A stretch of 64,000 nt of DNA from JADKIH01 sp031367345 (GCA_031367345.1 JANLPR010000118.1:124001-188000); one strand, 5' to 3'. Numbered from the stretch's first letter, positions 32,821 through 41,439 are shown. Notes: generated by a model from the sequence alone, not told the origin. Translations and numbers: made by a program.

Positions 32821-34194
32821 TTAAAATTTCATTTGCATTCTTATTGTAACTACATTATCCTTTACATCGTGAGTGTAATAAGACAAATTTTTCGATGTTT
32901 CGTTTGTAACCATATCATAATATGCCGTCAGTTTTACATTTGCATCCCAACGGAAGGCTATTCCCAAACCAAGAGTAGAATATTTTAGATCGCCTGAATT
33001 AGTTGCTTTAAAATTTGAAGAGACAATCGTCTTTCCGATCTCATCGCCTTTTACATCTGTGTTTGGATCGTACCAATCATATTTAGCAATTACAGACCAA
33101 GGTGATTGCATGATTGACTGAATAAAATAAAAGTATGCTCCGTTAAAATTTCGGTTATAAATATCTGCCACAATTGGGTCCTTACTATTTGGACTTTTAG
33201 ATGCAGAACTTGCGCCCGGTTGCTTTCCCATTATGTATTCAGCACGAATAATTGTTAATCCTGCTTTTGTATCGATATTGAACGCACCATCAAAACCAAC
33301 ATATTCTCGCTTCGAATAATCTCTGCTACCATAGTCGATATTTTTTACATCGTTTTTATTTGTTGTTAAAATAAATCCGGAGTTTCCATTAATATCGACA
33401 CCTTTTCCATACACATTTACAGTATCAATTCTAAATCCACCACTGTAATAAGAAGCTCCTAAAGTGTATTTTATGGTTTCATCTTTGTTAGTCCGATTTG
33501 CTGTTAGATGGCCAATGAAATCTTTTTGCTTATCAAAATCACTAACATCACCTCCAGGTCCAGGTGCACCATTTCCATTAAACAATCCTGCTTCTAATTT
33601 AAGCCAATTCCAATTTGTTGTTTTAGGTCCTTGGATTGTTAGCATTGCACCCATGTCTCTTTCACCTGGAAAAAGTATTTGCGACATTCTACCTCTTTCC
33701 GGTGATTCTCTTTGACTAGATGAAAATGGAACTTCAAATCCGAATGGTCTATTTTGAACTCCTGCTGTTATAGCAAACCATCCAGTCCAAGGATCTATAA
33801 ATTTACCATAAGCATCTTTTATAGTCATTCCTCTTTCTGTTACATCAAACTGAAGAACATATTGAGAAGTAGAAATACCTTTTTCATTAACAGGAGCATC
33901 GTATTGAATTTTGATCCTACCTCGACGAACATTAAATCTCTTATCTATTCCTTGCGCAAAACTACCTCCTGCATACGTACCAGCTCCGGTAGAGTCACCG
34001 TATTGAAATTGAGTTTGGATATAACCTCCGATTTTTATTCTTTTCAGTACGTCAAGTTCTGAACGCATTCCAGAAACGGTACTTGTCAATGTATCTGCCG
34101 ATTCTGTTGGTGCTACAGTTGTTACTTCCTGTGCATATAAATTTTGAAATTGAACTAATAAAATTGTGAGAATTGTGTAGAGGATTTTTTTCAT
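32821..34194 (-). CDS. Phosphate-selective porin O/P family outer membrane protein
   Basis: A 457-residue exported barrel protein. Signal peptide about 1-22 (NLYAQ). A short coiled region at about 32-55 (LTSTVSGMRSELDVLKRIKIGGYIQTQFQYG) precedes the barrel, which contains FNVRRGRIKIQYDAP, YVLQFDVTERGMTIKDAYGKFIDPWTGWFAITAGVQNRPFGFEVPFSSSQRESPERGRM (split here by spaces in the fold: the AGVQNRPFGFE motif is characteristic) and a C-terminal strand ending in Phe. Being the first gene of the pst run, it is the likely outer-membrane phosphate entry channel. The frame opens at a TTG; the ATG at 34194 (MKKILYT) is used. A Pho-box-like direct repeat lies about 60 bp upstream. Confidence 0.9.
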   Translation of the reverse strand: MKKILYTILTILLVQFQNLYAQEVTTVAPTESADTLTSTVSGMRSELDVLKRIKIGGYIQTQFQYGDSTGAGTYAGGSFAQGIDKRFNVRRGRIKIQYDAPVNEKGISTSQYVLQFDVTERGMTIKDAYGKFIDPWTGWFAITAGVQNRPFGFEVPFSSSQRESPERGRMSQILFPGERDMGAMLTIQGPKTTNWNWLKLEAGLFNGNGAPGPGGDVSDFDKQKDFIGHLTANRTNKDETIKYTLGASYYSGGFRIDTVNVYGKGVDINGNSGFILTTNKNDVKNIDYGSRDYSKREYVGFDGAFNIDTKAGLTIIRAEYIMGKQPGASSASKSPNSKDPIVADIYNRNFNGAYFYFIQSIMQSPWSVIAKYDWYDPNTDVKGDEIGKTIVSSNFKATNSGDLKYSTLGLGIAFRWDANVKLTAYYDMVTNETSKNLSYYTHDVKDNVVTIRMQMKF

Positions 34195-34243
34195 GTGAAG
34201 TTTCAATTTTAGTTTCGCAAAAAAAACAATTTAGTATTAAACC

Positions 34244-34272
34244 ACTGTAAGGTCAATGTTACCTTAATGTTA
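34244..34272 (-). promoter_or_regulatory. Pho-box-like direct repeats upstream of the porin-pst operon
   Basis: AATGTTA at 34255-34261 and AATGTTA at 34266-34272 are separated by CCTT: a perfect 7-bp direct repeat with an 11-bp period. One period further, 34244-34250 reads ACTGTAA (5 of 7 matches), so there may be three units. On the coding strand this is TAACATT-N4-TAACATT. The E. coli Pho box has 7-bp repeats with 4-bp spacers, and the Bacillus PhoP box uses TTAACA-like units with the same period. Confidence 0.55.
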
Positions 34273-34346
34273 ACACTCAGGTCATCAAAATAATTATTTG
34301 TAGATCAGACAGTTGAGAAGGTACAAGTCAAGTTACAAGCTCGAGA

Positions 34347-34718
34347 TTACTGTAATAACTCTTTTATCATACTCACTAACACCGATGGTTTAATCGGTTT
34401 TGTCACGAAATGACTACCTCCGGCATCAAAAGCTTTAAGGGAAGTAAACTCATCGGAATCGGCAGTTAAGAATAGAACAGGTATTTTTTTTAGCGAATCA
34501 ATCAGTTGTAAATTTCTACATGTCTCAATTCCATCCATTCCCGGCATCCGCACATCCATGATGATTAGATCTGGATGAATAGCGTTTGCTTGCTCTATAC
34601 ACTCGTTTCCGTTATAAGCCTTGGACACTATAAAATTTTCTTTTTCAAGGTTATAGGTTAAAATTTCTACAATATCAGGTTCGTCATCTACGACAAGAAT
34701 TTTAAAGGCATTGTTCAT
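34347..34718 (-). CDS. Receiver-domain-only response regulator next to the pst operon
   Basis: A 123-residue CheY-like receiver with no DNA-binding output. The acidic pair is in ILVVDDEPDIVEIL, the phospho-acceptor Asp in DLIIMDVRMPGMDGIETCRNL, the Thr in VLFLTAD and the Lys in HFVTKPIKPSVL, so it looks able to be phosphorylated. Alternative ATG at 34742 would add eight residues (MLISKKKK); 34718 matches family alignments. No histidine kinase is adjacent. Position upstream of porin-pst and the shared AATGTTA element suggest a phosphate-response role, but it would need a partner to act on DNA. The same direction as the porin gene, 152 bp before it. Confidence 0.85.
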   Translation of the reverse strand: MNNAFKILVVDDEPDIVEILTYNLEKENFIVSKAYNGNECIEQANAIHPDLIIMDVRMPGMDGIETCRNLQLIDSLKKIPVLFLTADSDEFTSLKAFDAGGSHFVTKPIKPSVLVSMIKELLQ

Positions 34719-34756
34719 TTTCTTTTTTTTCGAAATTAACATTATTACCTAGATAT

Positions 34757-34774
34757 AATGTTAACTCAATATGA
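34757..34774 (-). promoter_or_regulatory. Candidate second Pho-box-like element upstream of the response regulator
   Basis: The 7-mer AATGTTA (34757-34763) recurs here, followed 11 bp further by AATATGA (34768-34774, 5 of 7). Orientation relative to transcription is the same as in the porin upstream region. On its own this half-degenerate copy is weak; the support comes from the match to the perfect repeat 490 bp away. Confidence 0.35.
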
Positions 34775-34887
34775 ACATTGATCATAGGCACTGCTAAAAA
34801 TTGGAAATCATACTACTTAATTTGATTCAAAACATACAACTTTTTCAGAAAAGAACGTCGATAAGCAAACTATGATCAAAAACATGT

Positions 34888-34895
34888 TATTTTTG
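34888..34895 (+). promoter_or_regulatory. -7-like element of mltG promoter
   Basis: TATTTTTG, an exact TAnnTTTG match, ends 14 bp before the mltG ATG. No clear TTG is visible at the -33 distance, so only the -7 part is supported. Confidence 0.35.
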
Positions 34896-34909
34896 TCGAA
34901 CAATTATTT

Positions 34910-35959
34910 ATGGCAAAAAAGAACAAAATTTTAAAAGCAGCATGGGCAATTGTTTTTGCATTGATCCTCTTAGTTGCAGTGTTTGGCGTACTTATTTATA
35001 AGCAAATATATACCCCCAATTTTTTTACAGGAAATAAATCTTCTGAATATCTTCTAATTCCGACCGGCTCAAATTTCGATGATGTTATTCGGATTATGGA
35101 TCAAAATAAAATGTTGCTGAATGAGAAGAGTTTTAGATGGACAGCTCATCAGATGAAATATGATTTGCATATTAAACCGGGAAGGTACCTGGTTAAGAAA
35201 GGAATGAATAATAAGGATGTCGTGGCACTATTAAAATCAGGTCGACAAACACCAGTAAATATAACTTTTAATAACATCAGAACAAAACAGCAACTTGCAC
35301 AAATCATTAGTGAACAAATTGAGGCACCTAAACAAAATATTTTAAATCTTCTAGATGACGTAGATTATACCAAGAAACTTGGATTTACTCCTGAAAATAT
35401 ACTAGCGATGTTTATCCCCAATACCTATGAATTATATTGGAATACGAGTGCTGATAAATTTATTATTCGGATGAATAAAGAATATATGAAGTTTTGGACA
35501 CCATTAAGAATGTTAAAGAGTAAAAATATTGAACTTACGCCTGTACAAATTTCAGTTATTGCTTCTATCGTACAATTAGAATCAAATAAAGAAGATGAAA
35601 AACCAATTATTGCGGGTGTTTACATTAACCGATACAGAAAAAACTGGAAGCTAGAAGCCGATCCAACCTTAGTTTATGCATTAGGTGACTTTACGATTAA
35701 CCGAGTTTTAAACGTCTACAAAGAAATTGATTCACCATATAACACCTATATGTATACCGGTCTTCCTCCCGGTCCAATTTGTTTACCAACTATCAACTCC
35801 TTAAACGCCGTATTAAATTTCGTGACTCACAACTACATGTTTTTTTGTGCGAGAGAAGACTTTTCAGGATATCACTCATTTGCATCAACCTACAATCAGC
35901 ATCTAGAAAATGCAAGACGTTTTCAAAAAGCATTGGATAGAAGAGGCATTCGCTCCTAA
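34910..35959 (+). CDS. mltG: Endolytic murein transglycosylase MltG
   Basis: Inner-membrane lytic transglycosylase that cuts nascent glycan strands. The 349-residue protein has one N-terminal transmembrane helix (about 9-31), a LysM-like/YceG subdomain (about 45-125), and the catalytic domain: the predicted catalytic Glu is E224 in ASIVQLESNKEDEKPIIAGVYINR. Other family landmarks are MFIPNTYELYW, LEADPTLVYALGDFTINRVL and SPYNTYMYTGLPPGPICLP. The C-terminus has CAREDFSGYHSFASTYNQH, the family's FxxxGxHxFxxTxxEH pattern. Start ATG is preceded by only an AT-rich leader. Confidence 0.96.
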   Translation: MAKKNKILKAAWAIVFALILLVAVFGVLIYKQIYTPNFFTGNKSSEYLLIPTGSNFDDVIRIMDQNKMLLNEKSFRWTAHQMKYDLHIKPGRYLVKKGMNNKDVVALLKSGRQTPVNITFNNIRTKQQLAQIISEQIEAPKQNILNLLDDVDYTKKLGFTPENILAMFIPNTYELYWNTSADKFIIRMNKEYMKFWTPLRMLKSKNIELTPVQISVIASIVQLESNKEDEKPIIAGVYINRYRKNWKLEADPTLVYALGDFTINRVLNVYKEIDSPYNTYMYTGLPPGPICLPTINSLNAVLNFVTHNYMFFCAREDFSGYHSFASTYNQHLENARRFQKALDRRGIRS

Positions 35960-36081
35960 TCAGAAAACCCGAACAAAGAAGATAATTTTCATTTTTTCTT
36001 TCCGGATATTCCCTTTCTTTCAGAAAACATCTTATTTTCGCAAGTCAATTGTAAATATATTTAGCATAAATAAAATAGATT

Positions 36082-37494
36082 ATGACAAAAATTAAATTTG
36101 GAACCGATGGATGGCGAGCAATAATTGCTGAAGAATTTACAGTTGAAAATGTAGCAAGAGTCGCAGAAGCTACTGCACTATGGTTGAAAAAAAACTACAA
36201 GGAGCCAAGTGTATGCTTGGGACATGATTGCCGTTTTGCCGGGGAGCTTTTTACTGATACAGTAGCTAAAGTATTATGTGCACATGGCATCAAGACATTT
36301 TTAGCAAAAGGTTTTGTTTCGACACCAATGATTTCATTAGGAACATTAGAACTTAAATCAAGTGCCGGAATAATAATAACAGCATCTCATAATCCACCAT
36401 CATACAATGGGTTCAAATTAAAAGGCAGTTTTGGAGGCCCTATGTCACCTTCGAATGTGCAAGAAATTGAAGATATCATTCCTCAGAAGAGTTCAACAGA
36501 CTTAAAGGGCATAACGATTGATGAGCTCATAAAAAATGGAAAAATAATCATCGTTGATCTAGAAGGGGAATATATCAAAAAGGTGGAAGCGAATTTTGAT
36601 TTGGATGCAATTAAAAAGTCAGGGCTAAATCTCGCTTATGATGCAATGTATGGTTCAGGACAAAATGTAATAAAAAAATTATTTCCGGAAATTACTATGT
36701 TGCATTGCGACTATAATCCGGGATTTCATGGGCAAGCTCCGGAGCCTATCCATAAAAACCTCATCGAATTTTCCAACCTAATTAAAGATAAAGGAAACAT
36801 CGATTGCGGATTAGTGACTGATGGTGATGCGGATCGAATTGGAATGTATGACAACAAAGGAAATTTTATTGATTCACATCATATCATTCTTCTACTAATC
36901 CATTACATGGTAAAGTATAAAGGAATAAAAGGAAAAGTGTGTACTGCATTTAGTACAACACCTAAAGTTGAAAAACTTTGTAAACATTATGGTCTTCCAA
37001 TAGAAACTGTGAAAATCGGTTTCAAATATATTTGTGAGATCATGTTAAAAGAAGATGTTTTAGTTGGAGGAGAAGAAAGCGGAGGGATAGCAATTAAAGG
37101 ACATATACCTGAGAGAGACGGAATTTGGATAGGTCTTATCATTTGGGAATTTATGGCCAAGAGTGGTAAAAAAATTCCGGAACTTTTTGAAGAGATTTAT
37201 GAAATAGTTGGTGCTTTTGCATTTGAGCGAAGTGATTTACATTTAAAGGAAGAAGTTAAACTTAAGGTTGTAAAAAATACCGCAGATAATTTCTACAAAA
37301 GTTTTGGAAAATATAAAGTAAAACGTATTGAAGATCTGGATGGTTATAAATATTTCTTCGACGACAATAACGATGAATGGCTATTAATACGAGCTTCGGG
37401 TACAGAACCTGTTTTGAGAACCTATGCAGAATCATTTACAAAACAAGGAGCATTTGAAATTTTGAAAGCAGCAGAAGACACATTGTTAAGTTAA
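36082..37494 (+). CDS. Phosphoglucomutase/phosphomannomutase family protein
   Basis: A 470-residue alpha-D-phosphohexomutase that interconverts sugar 1- and 6-phosphates, feeding nucleotide-sugar and cell-wall synthesis. The phosphoserine loop TASHNPPSYNGFK has its active Ser at residue 102; the Mg2+ loop is DGDADRIG, the sugar-binding loop GGEESGGI and the phosphate-binding loop RASGTEPVLRTYAES near the C-terminus. The start MTKIKFGTDGWRAI is standard. Which hexose or hexosamine is preferred cannot be told. Preceded about 50 bp upstream by TATTTTCG, a -7-like variant also seen before pyrD. Followed by the AIM24 gene after 10 bp. Confidence 0.94.
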   Translation: MTKIKFGTDGWRAIIAEEFTVENVARVAEATALWLKKNYKEPSVCLGHDCRFAGELFTDTVAKVLCAHGIKTFLAKGFVSTPMISLGTLELKSSAGIIITASHNPPSYNGFKLKGSFGGPMSPSNVQEIEDIIPQKSSTDLKGITIDELIKNGKIIIVDLEGEYIKKVEANFDLDAIKKSGLNLAYDAMYGSGQNVIKKLFPEITMLHCDYNPGFHGQAPEPIHKNLIEFSNLIKDKGNIDCGLVTDGDADRIGMYDNKGNFIDSHHIILLLIHYMVKYKGIKGKVCTAFSTTPKVEKLCKHYGLPIETVKIGFKYICEIMLKEDVLVGGEESGGIAIKGHIPERDGIWIGLIIWEFMAKSGKKIPELFEEIYEIVGAFAFERSDLHLKEEVKLKVVKNTADNFYKSFGKYKVKRIEDLDGYKYFFDDNNDEWLLIRASGTEPVLRTYAESFTKQGAFEILKAAEDTLLS

Positions 37495-37504
37495 AATAAA
37501 TGCG

Positions 37505-38266
37505 ATGGCACACGCCATAGATTACACAATAATTGGCGACGACATGCAAGCCGTCGAAATTGAACTCGACCCAAACGAGGCTGTGAGAGCCGAAGTAGGG
37601 GCTATGCTTTTCATGGAAGATGATATTGAAATGCAAACAGGAACAGGCGGTGGAATTTTCTCTGGCTTGAAAAGAGTAATTGCCGGCGAGAATTTTTTTA
37701 TCACAAGTTTTCTCAGTACAGCTACTTCCGGTAAACGTAAAGTGACCTTTGCAGCTCCTTATCCAGGTAAGATAATACCAATTAATTTGGTTGAAGTCGG
37801 AGGTAGTTTCCTTTGCCAACGCGATGGCTTTTTATGCGCTGCCCAAGGAATAGACATTTCAGTTGAATTCACAAAACGAATTGGCGCAGGATTATTTGGT
37901 GGAGAAGGATTTATTCTTCAGCGACTCAGTGGCGATGGAAAAGTTTTTATTCATGCCGGCGGTACAGTTATAAAAAAAGAATTAAAACCGAACGAACGAT
38001 TAAGAGTAGATACCGGATGTTTAGTTGCACTTCAGCCAACTGTTGATTATGACATCCAGTTTATCGGTGGTTTCAAAAATGTTTTATTCGGTGGGGAAGG
38101 TTTATTTTATGCTACATTAAAAGGACCGGGAATCGTTTATTTACAAACATTACCATTTTCACGATTAGCTGATCGGATAATTACGGCTTCTAAATGGGGT
38201 AATCGAAAAGAAGAATCACGAGGAATTGGAGGATTACTTGAAGGATTGATAAGTGGAAATGAATAA
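37505..38266 (+). CDS. TIGR00266/AIM24 family protein
   Basis: A 253-residue protein filled by one AIM24-type beta-sandwich: MAHAIDYTIIGDDMQAVEIEL, the conserved EVGAMLFMEDDIEMQTGTGGGI and GLKRVIAGENFFITSF, GKIIPINL, GGSFLCQRDGFLCAAQGIDIS, and the C-terminal GGFKNVLFGGEGLFYATLKGPGIVYLQTLPF. The glycine-rich end (KEESRGIGGLLEGLISG) is also usual. Families of this type are widespread in bacteria with no settled function; the mitochondrial namesake affects inner-membrane organisation. It is convergent with the next gene, 2 bp between stop codons. Confidence 0.9.
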   Translation: MAHAIDYTIIGDDMQAVEIELDPNEAVRAEVGAMLFMEDDIEMQTGTGGGIFSGLKRVIAGENFFITSFLSTATSGKRKVTFAAPYPGKIIPINLVEVGGSFLCQRDGFLCAAQGIDISVEFTKRIGAGLFGGEGFILQRLSGDGKVFIHAGGTVIKKELKPNERLRVDTGCLVALQPTVDYDIQFIGGFKNVLFGGEGLFYATLKGPGIVYLQTLPFSRLADRIITASKWGNRKEESRGIGGLLEGLISGNE

Positions 38267-38268
38267 AA

Positions 38269-40518
38269 TCATTGCTTAATAAATGGAAAACTTTTTCGAG
38301 TACCATCATCGAAAATTGTTTCAAGAATCAAGTATGAAGGCGAAACTCCTGTGAGATCAATTGTAGTTAGCAATTGTGCGCCTATTTCTTTAATAATTTT
38401 TTCGCCAATTGAATTATAAACAGTTATTGAATTTATTTTTCTTTTTCCATTATTATAGACTCTCACTTGGTCTTTTGCAGGATTTGGAAAAAGATAAATT
38501 CCTTCAATTGCATGATCTAATGAAATGACTTCATCTACTGTTAAATAAATTGAATCGGAAGTAGAACTACAGTTAAATTGATTGGTAACATCTACAGAAT
38601 AGAATCCATCGTTTAAAGCAGTAAAAATTTGCAAGTTATTTCCAGGCAATGCAACTGAATTAAAATTCCATTGATAAGAATTCGCGTAACTTGATGTTAG
38701 AGTATTTCCGTTAACAGTAATTATTGGTGCAGAAGGATTAGGATGAACTACTATACAGTTAACGCGCATCAAAGTTTGAGTACCATGAGAGTTGATAGCT
38801 GTTAATAGAACGGAATATGTACCTGCAGTTGAATAAGTGACAATGGGATTTTGATCTGAAGAAGTAGCAGGAAAACCTCCCGGAAATGTCCACGACCATG
38901 ATGTTGCATTCGTAGAATGATCATTGAATTGTACCGAAGAGTTTGCACACACTTGCGAATTGCTAAAGTTGAAACTTACGTTTGGAATATAACAATCGTT
39001 GACAACCAACGTCACAGAAGTTGTACTTATACTGGTACACGTTTGTGCTGTTAATTGAATTGTATTTGAACCAATAGTTGCGGGAATAAATTGGAAAATT
39101 GAATCATGCGAAGATGTGCTTTGAATATTCCAAATCTGATCAGAATTGTTGGTCGCTAAGCTTACCAATGAAATTGTATCGCCCAAACAAAATGAATTTC
39201 CAATTGGAGCAATCACTGCGTGAGGAGCTCTGCAATTTAATTCAGCCATCCAAATATCACTATTCCCATGATTGTTAGATACCATGAAATTATTACTGTA
39301 TGAATAGCCAACAAACAAATACTGTCCTGTATTTAATTCTATGATACTTGCAGGTCTATCATTAATTCCACCACCATAACTTTTCTTCCATTCAATATTG
39401 AAACTACCATCAGTCTTCAAGATCCAAATATCTTCACCCCCAAAATTTGATGCAACATCAAAGTCATTCGATGTTGAACCGCATGCAAGCAAATACCCTC
39501 CGTCAGTCGATTGTTTAATATCGAATACATTTTCCGATTGTGTGCCTCCAAATTGTTTTGAGCGTAGAATTGCACCTAAGCTGTCAACTTCCAGTATCCA
39601 GCAATCTGTACCACCAATGTTCATTGATAGGTCATGATTATTTGATCTGGAATATCCACCAATAATTATATTCTGACTATTATTAATAATCATCGTTGTT
39701 GATGCATCATAAGATGAACCGCCAAATGTTCGGCTGAAAATCAAATTCCCGGATGAATTAAATTTTAAAAGCAGCCAATCATAGTTCCCATAATTAGTAG
39801 TGATGTCTCCATCGGTAGAATTAGTTGTTCCACTGCAATAAATATTCCCTTGACTATCTTCCGCAATAGAATACAAGACATCAAGGTCTGTACCACCAAA
39901 GCTGTAACTCCAAACTAAATTCCCCGATACATCAATTTTAAATACCCAAGCATCTTCGTTTCCTTTATTTAATGGTAGATCATTATCAAACGAAAAAGAT
40001 CCACCAGAGACAAGAAATCCTCCGTTAGCTGAATTGCAAATTGAATATGCTAAATCACTTCGAGAACCTCCAAAAGTTCTTTGCCATTGTATAGTTCCTA
40101 AAGTATCAACACAAACTACCCATGCATCAAAGCCACCTCTGTTGTAAGTTACATCACCATTAGAAGAGCTGGTATATCCTGCAATTATAAATTTACCATT
40201 ACATTCAACAATAGCAGTTGCATCATCAATTCCCGATCCGCCAAAAGAAAATTGGCAGATCAATCTTCCTGAAATATCGTATTTGGCTAACCATATATCT
40301 GTTGAACCATGATTCGTAGAAATATCTCCATTATTAGAATCAGTATTTCCTAACAACCAGACTTGACCTGTAGACGATTTAATAATCTGTGAACCAAAAT
40401 CAGAATTAGTGCCTCCAATACTTTTTGTCCATTCAATAATTGGTGGTGTTGCTGCAATAAGTATCGGATTAGTGATCAGAATGGTTAGAAAAAGTAATAA
40501 AATTGATTTTTTTTGCAT
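38269..40518 (-). CDS. Secreted seven-repeat beta-propeller/PKD protein with T9SS type A sorting domain
   Basis: A 749-residue secreted protein. Signal peptide about 1-23. Residues about 34-430 contain seven repeats of 57-58 residues, each starting near GG(T/S)xxD and carrying a NGD-(I/V)-xxNxG-xxDxW-motif (for example NGDISTNHGSTDIWLAKYD), consistent with a seven-bladed propeller. A PKD domain follows at about 510-600 (VQFNDHSTNATSWSWTFPGG, YSTAGTYSVLLTAINSHG). The C-terminal 75 residues are a Por-secretion-type sorting domain (AIEGIYLFPNPAKDQVRVYN ... SITVYNSIGEKIIKEI). Surface-attached or released, probably an adhesin or binding protein; ligand unknown. Monocistronic. Confidence 0.88.
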   Translation of the reverse strand: MQKKSILLLFLTILITNPILIAATPPIIEWTKSIGGTNSDFGSQIIKSSTGQVWLLGNTDSNNGDISTNHGSTDIWLAKYDISGRLICQFSFGGSGIDDATAIVECNGKFIIAGYTSSSNGDVTYNRGGFDAWVVCVDTLGTIQWQRTFGGSRSDLAYSICNSANGGFLVSGGSFSFDNDLPLNKGNEDAWVFKIDVSGNLVWSYSFGGTDLDVLYSIAEDSQGNIYCSGTTNSTDGDITTNYGNYDWLLLKFNSSGNLIFSRTFGGSSYDASTTMIINNSQNIIIGGYSRSNNHDLSMNIGGTDCWILEVDSLGAILRSKQFGGTQSENVFDIKQSTDGGYLLACGSTSNDFDVASNFGGEDIWILKTDGSFNIEWKKSYGGGINDRPASIIELNTGQYLFVGYSYSNNFMVSNNHGNSDIWMAELNCRAPHAVIAPIGNSFCLGDTISLVSLATNNSDQIWNIQSTSSHDSIFQFIPATIGSNTIQLTAQTCTSISTTSVTLVVNDCYIPNVSFNFSNSQVCANSSVQFNDHSTNATSWSWTFPGGFPATSSDQNPIVTYSTAGTYSVLLTAINSHGTQTLMRVNCIVVHPNPSAPIITVNGNTLTSSYANSYQWNFNSVALPGNNLQIFTALNDGFYSVDVTNQFNCSSTSDSIYLTVDEVISLDHAIEGIYLFPNPAKDQVRVYNNGKRKINSITVYNSIGEKIIKEIGAQLLTTIDLTGVSPSYLILETIFDDGTRKSFPFIKQ

Positions 40519-40914
40519 TTGCTTTCAATTCCGGGGGAGGCACAAATGCAAGATGGCTTCGTTTCTAAAAAGGAACAATTTTATTGGGTAAACTGCTTAG
40601 AAACAAGGGCTAAATGGGTTATAAATGTTATCAGTGAATCGTCATAAAAAAGCACTCTTTTATGGTTAAAAACCAGATTTTAGCGACAACTGATTCGTTT
40701 TCTTACACAAGCAAGAAAGCAGTCAAAAGATAGTGATCTAAAATAAGAATAGGGGCGTAATAGGACTCAGTTATCGCATTTGAATTTATTCACCTGATAA
40801 CAAGATTATCAATCCCGTAAGATTGAAATATCAAAGAAGTCAACCCCGTAAGGTTGAAAAAAATACCCAGCCCCGTAAGGCTGGGTTTCTTTTTTTTAGG
40901 CTTAATCTATCTTT
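40519..40914. other. 396-bp intergenic region upstream of the propeller gene
   Basis: The left 240 bp hold no recognisable feature beyond the propeller gene's upstream region; a 33-codon frame at 40546-40647 is not convincing. The right part carries three successive hairpins (40809-40886) listed separately. Confidence 0.5.
40809..40886. repeat. Three tandem hairpins with different stems and the same CCGTAA loop; the last is a bidirectional terminator
   Basis: Hairpin 1, 40809-40826: TCAATC-CCGTAA-GATTGA. Hairpin 2, 40840-40857: TCAACC-CCGTAA-GGTTGA. Hairpin 3, 40865-40886: ACCCAGCC-CCGTAA-GGCTGGGT. Stems differ by compensating base changes and the loop is identical. Hairpin 3 is followed by TTTCTTTTTTTT on the + strand and by ATTTTTTTT on the - strand, so it should terminate both ways, including the DUF6580 gene whose stop is 29 bp away. 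Confidence 0.85.
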
Positions 40915-41439
40915 TTATGCTATACTCTTTAATCGAACCGAAATAAACAATCTGTATACTCCAAAAATTAATGCAGTATAGAACAAGTCACCGGCAATTT
41001 GATTCCCAAAAAACGGTATGGCCATGGTATAGCTTTGTAATGTACCTTCCAAATTCATTGGGTATAATTGGATATCATAATACCAAAAAGGAAGATTCGT
41101 GATAAGGAAAAAAACCAGAGAACTAATTAGAGAACTAGCAGCTAATCTAAGTATGTTCTGGTCAGAAGAGGATTTCATTCCAAGCCAAACAGTAAATCCG
41201 ATACAAGCATAAACAGCAGCCATTGAAAAATGAAAACCAAGTACTATATCGGTTAAGAACATTGCAATAAACGGCAATAGAAGAGCAAACGTTTTATTCT
41301 TAAAATTGGCTCCGGAAAATAATGCCATAGCACCGATTGCTGTAAAATTAAATGGGTGCGGAAATAATCGGGTACTTGCTGCAATGAAAATTAAAAAAGC
41401 TGCAGGTAACAGCATTGGCTTAATTGACGAGTTCTTCAT
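40915..41439 (-). CDS. DUF6580 family membrane protein
   Basis: A 174-residue inner-membrane protein with five or six hydrophobic segments: LPAAFLIFIAASTRLFP, FNFTAIGAMALFSGANF, ALLLPFIAMFLTDIVLGFHF, AAVYACIGFTVWLGM, AASSLISSLVFFLITNLPFW and GDLFYTALIFGVYRLFI. The segment order with a NFTAIGAMALFSG motif and a following LTDIVLGFH is that of DUF6580, a Bacteroidota-rich family resembling small substrate-binding (S) components of ECF transporters. Function not known; no B12 or thiamin element was noticed nearby. It is 52 bp downstream of the GNAT-like gene and is followed by the triple hairpin terminator. Confidence 0.7.
   Translation of the reverse strand: MKNSSIKPMLLPAAFLIFIAASTRLFPHPFNFTAIGAMALFSGANFKNKTFALLLPFIAMFLTDIVLGFHFSMAAVYACIGFTVWLGMKSSSDQNILRLAASSLISSLVFFLITNLPFWYYDIQLYPMNLEGTLQSYTMAIPFFGNQIAGDLFYTALIFGVYRLFISVRLKSIA

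Noticed and set aside
40546..40647. A 33-codon ATG frame with a GGGGGAGG run just before it
   Set aside because: Short, no hydrophobic or conserved character, and the region overlaps the propeller gene's promoter; G-rich runs before it are more likely part of that region.
40809..40886. The three hairpins as a tiny CRISPR array
   Set aside because: Repeats are not identical (only the loop is), spacers are 7-13 bp, and no cas gene is present.
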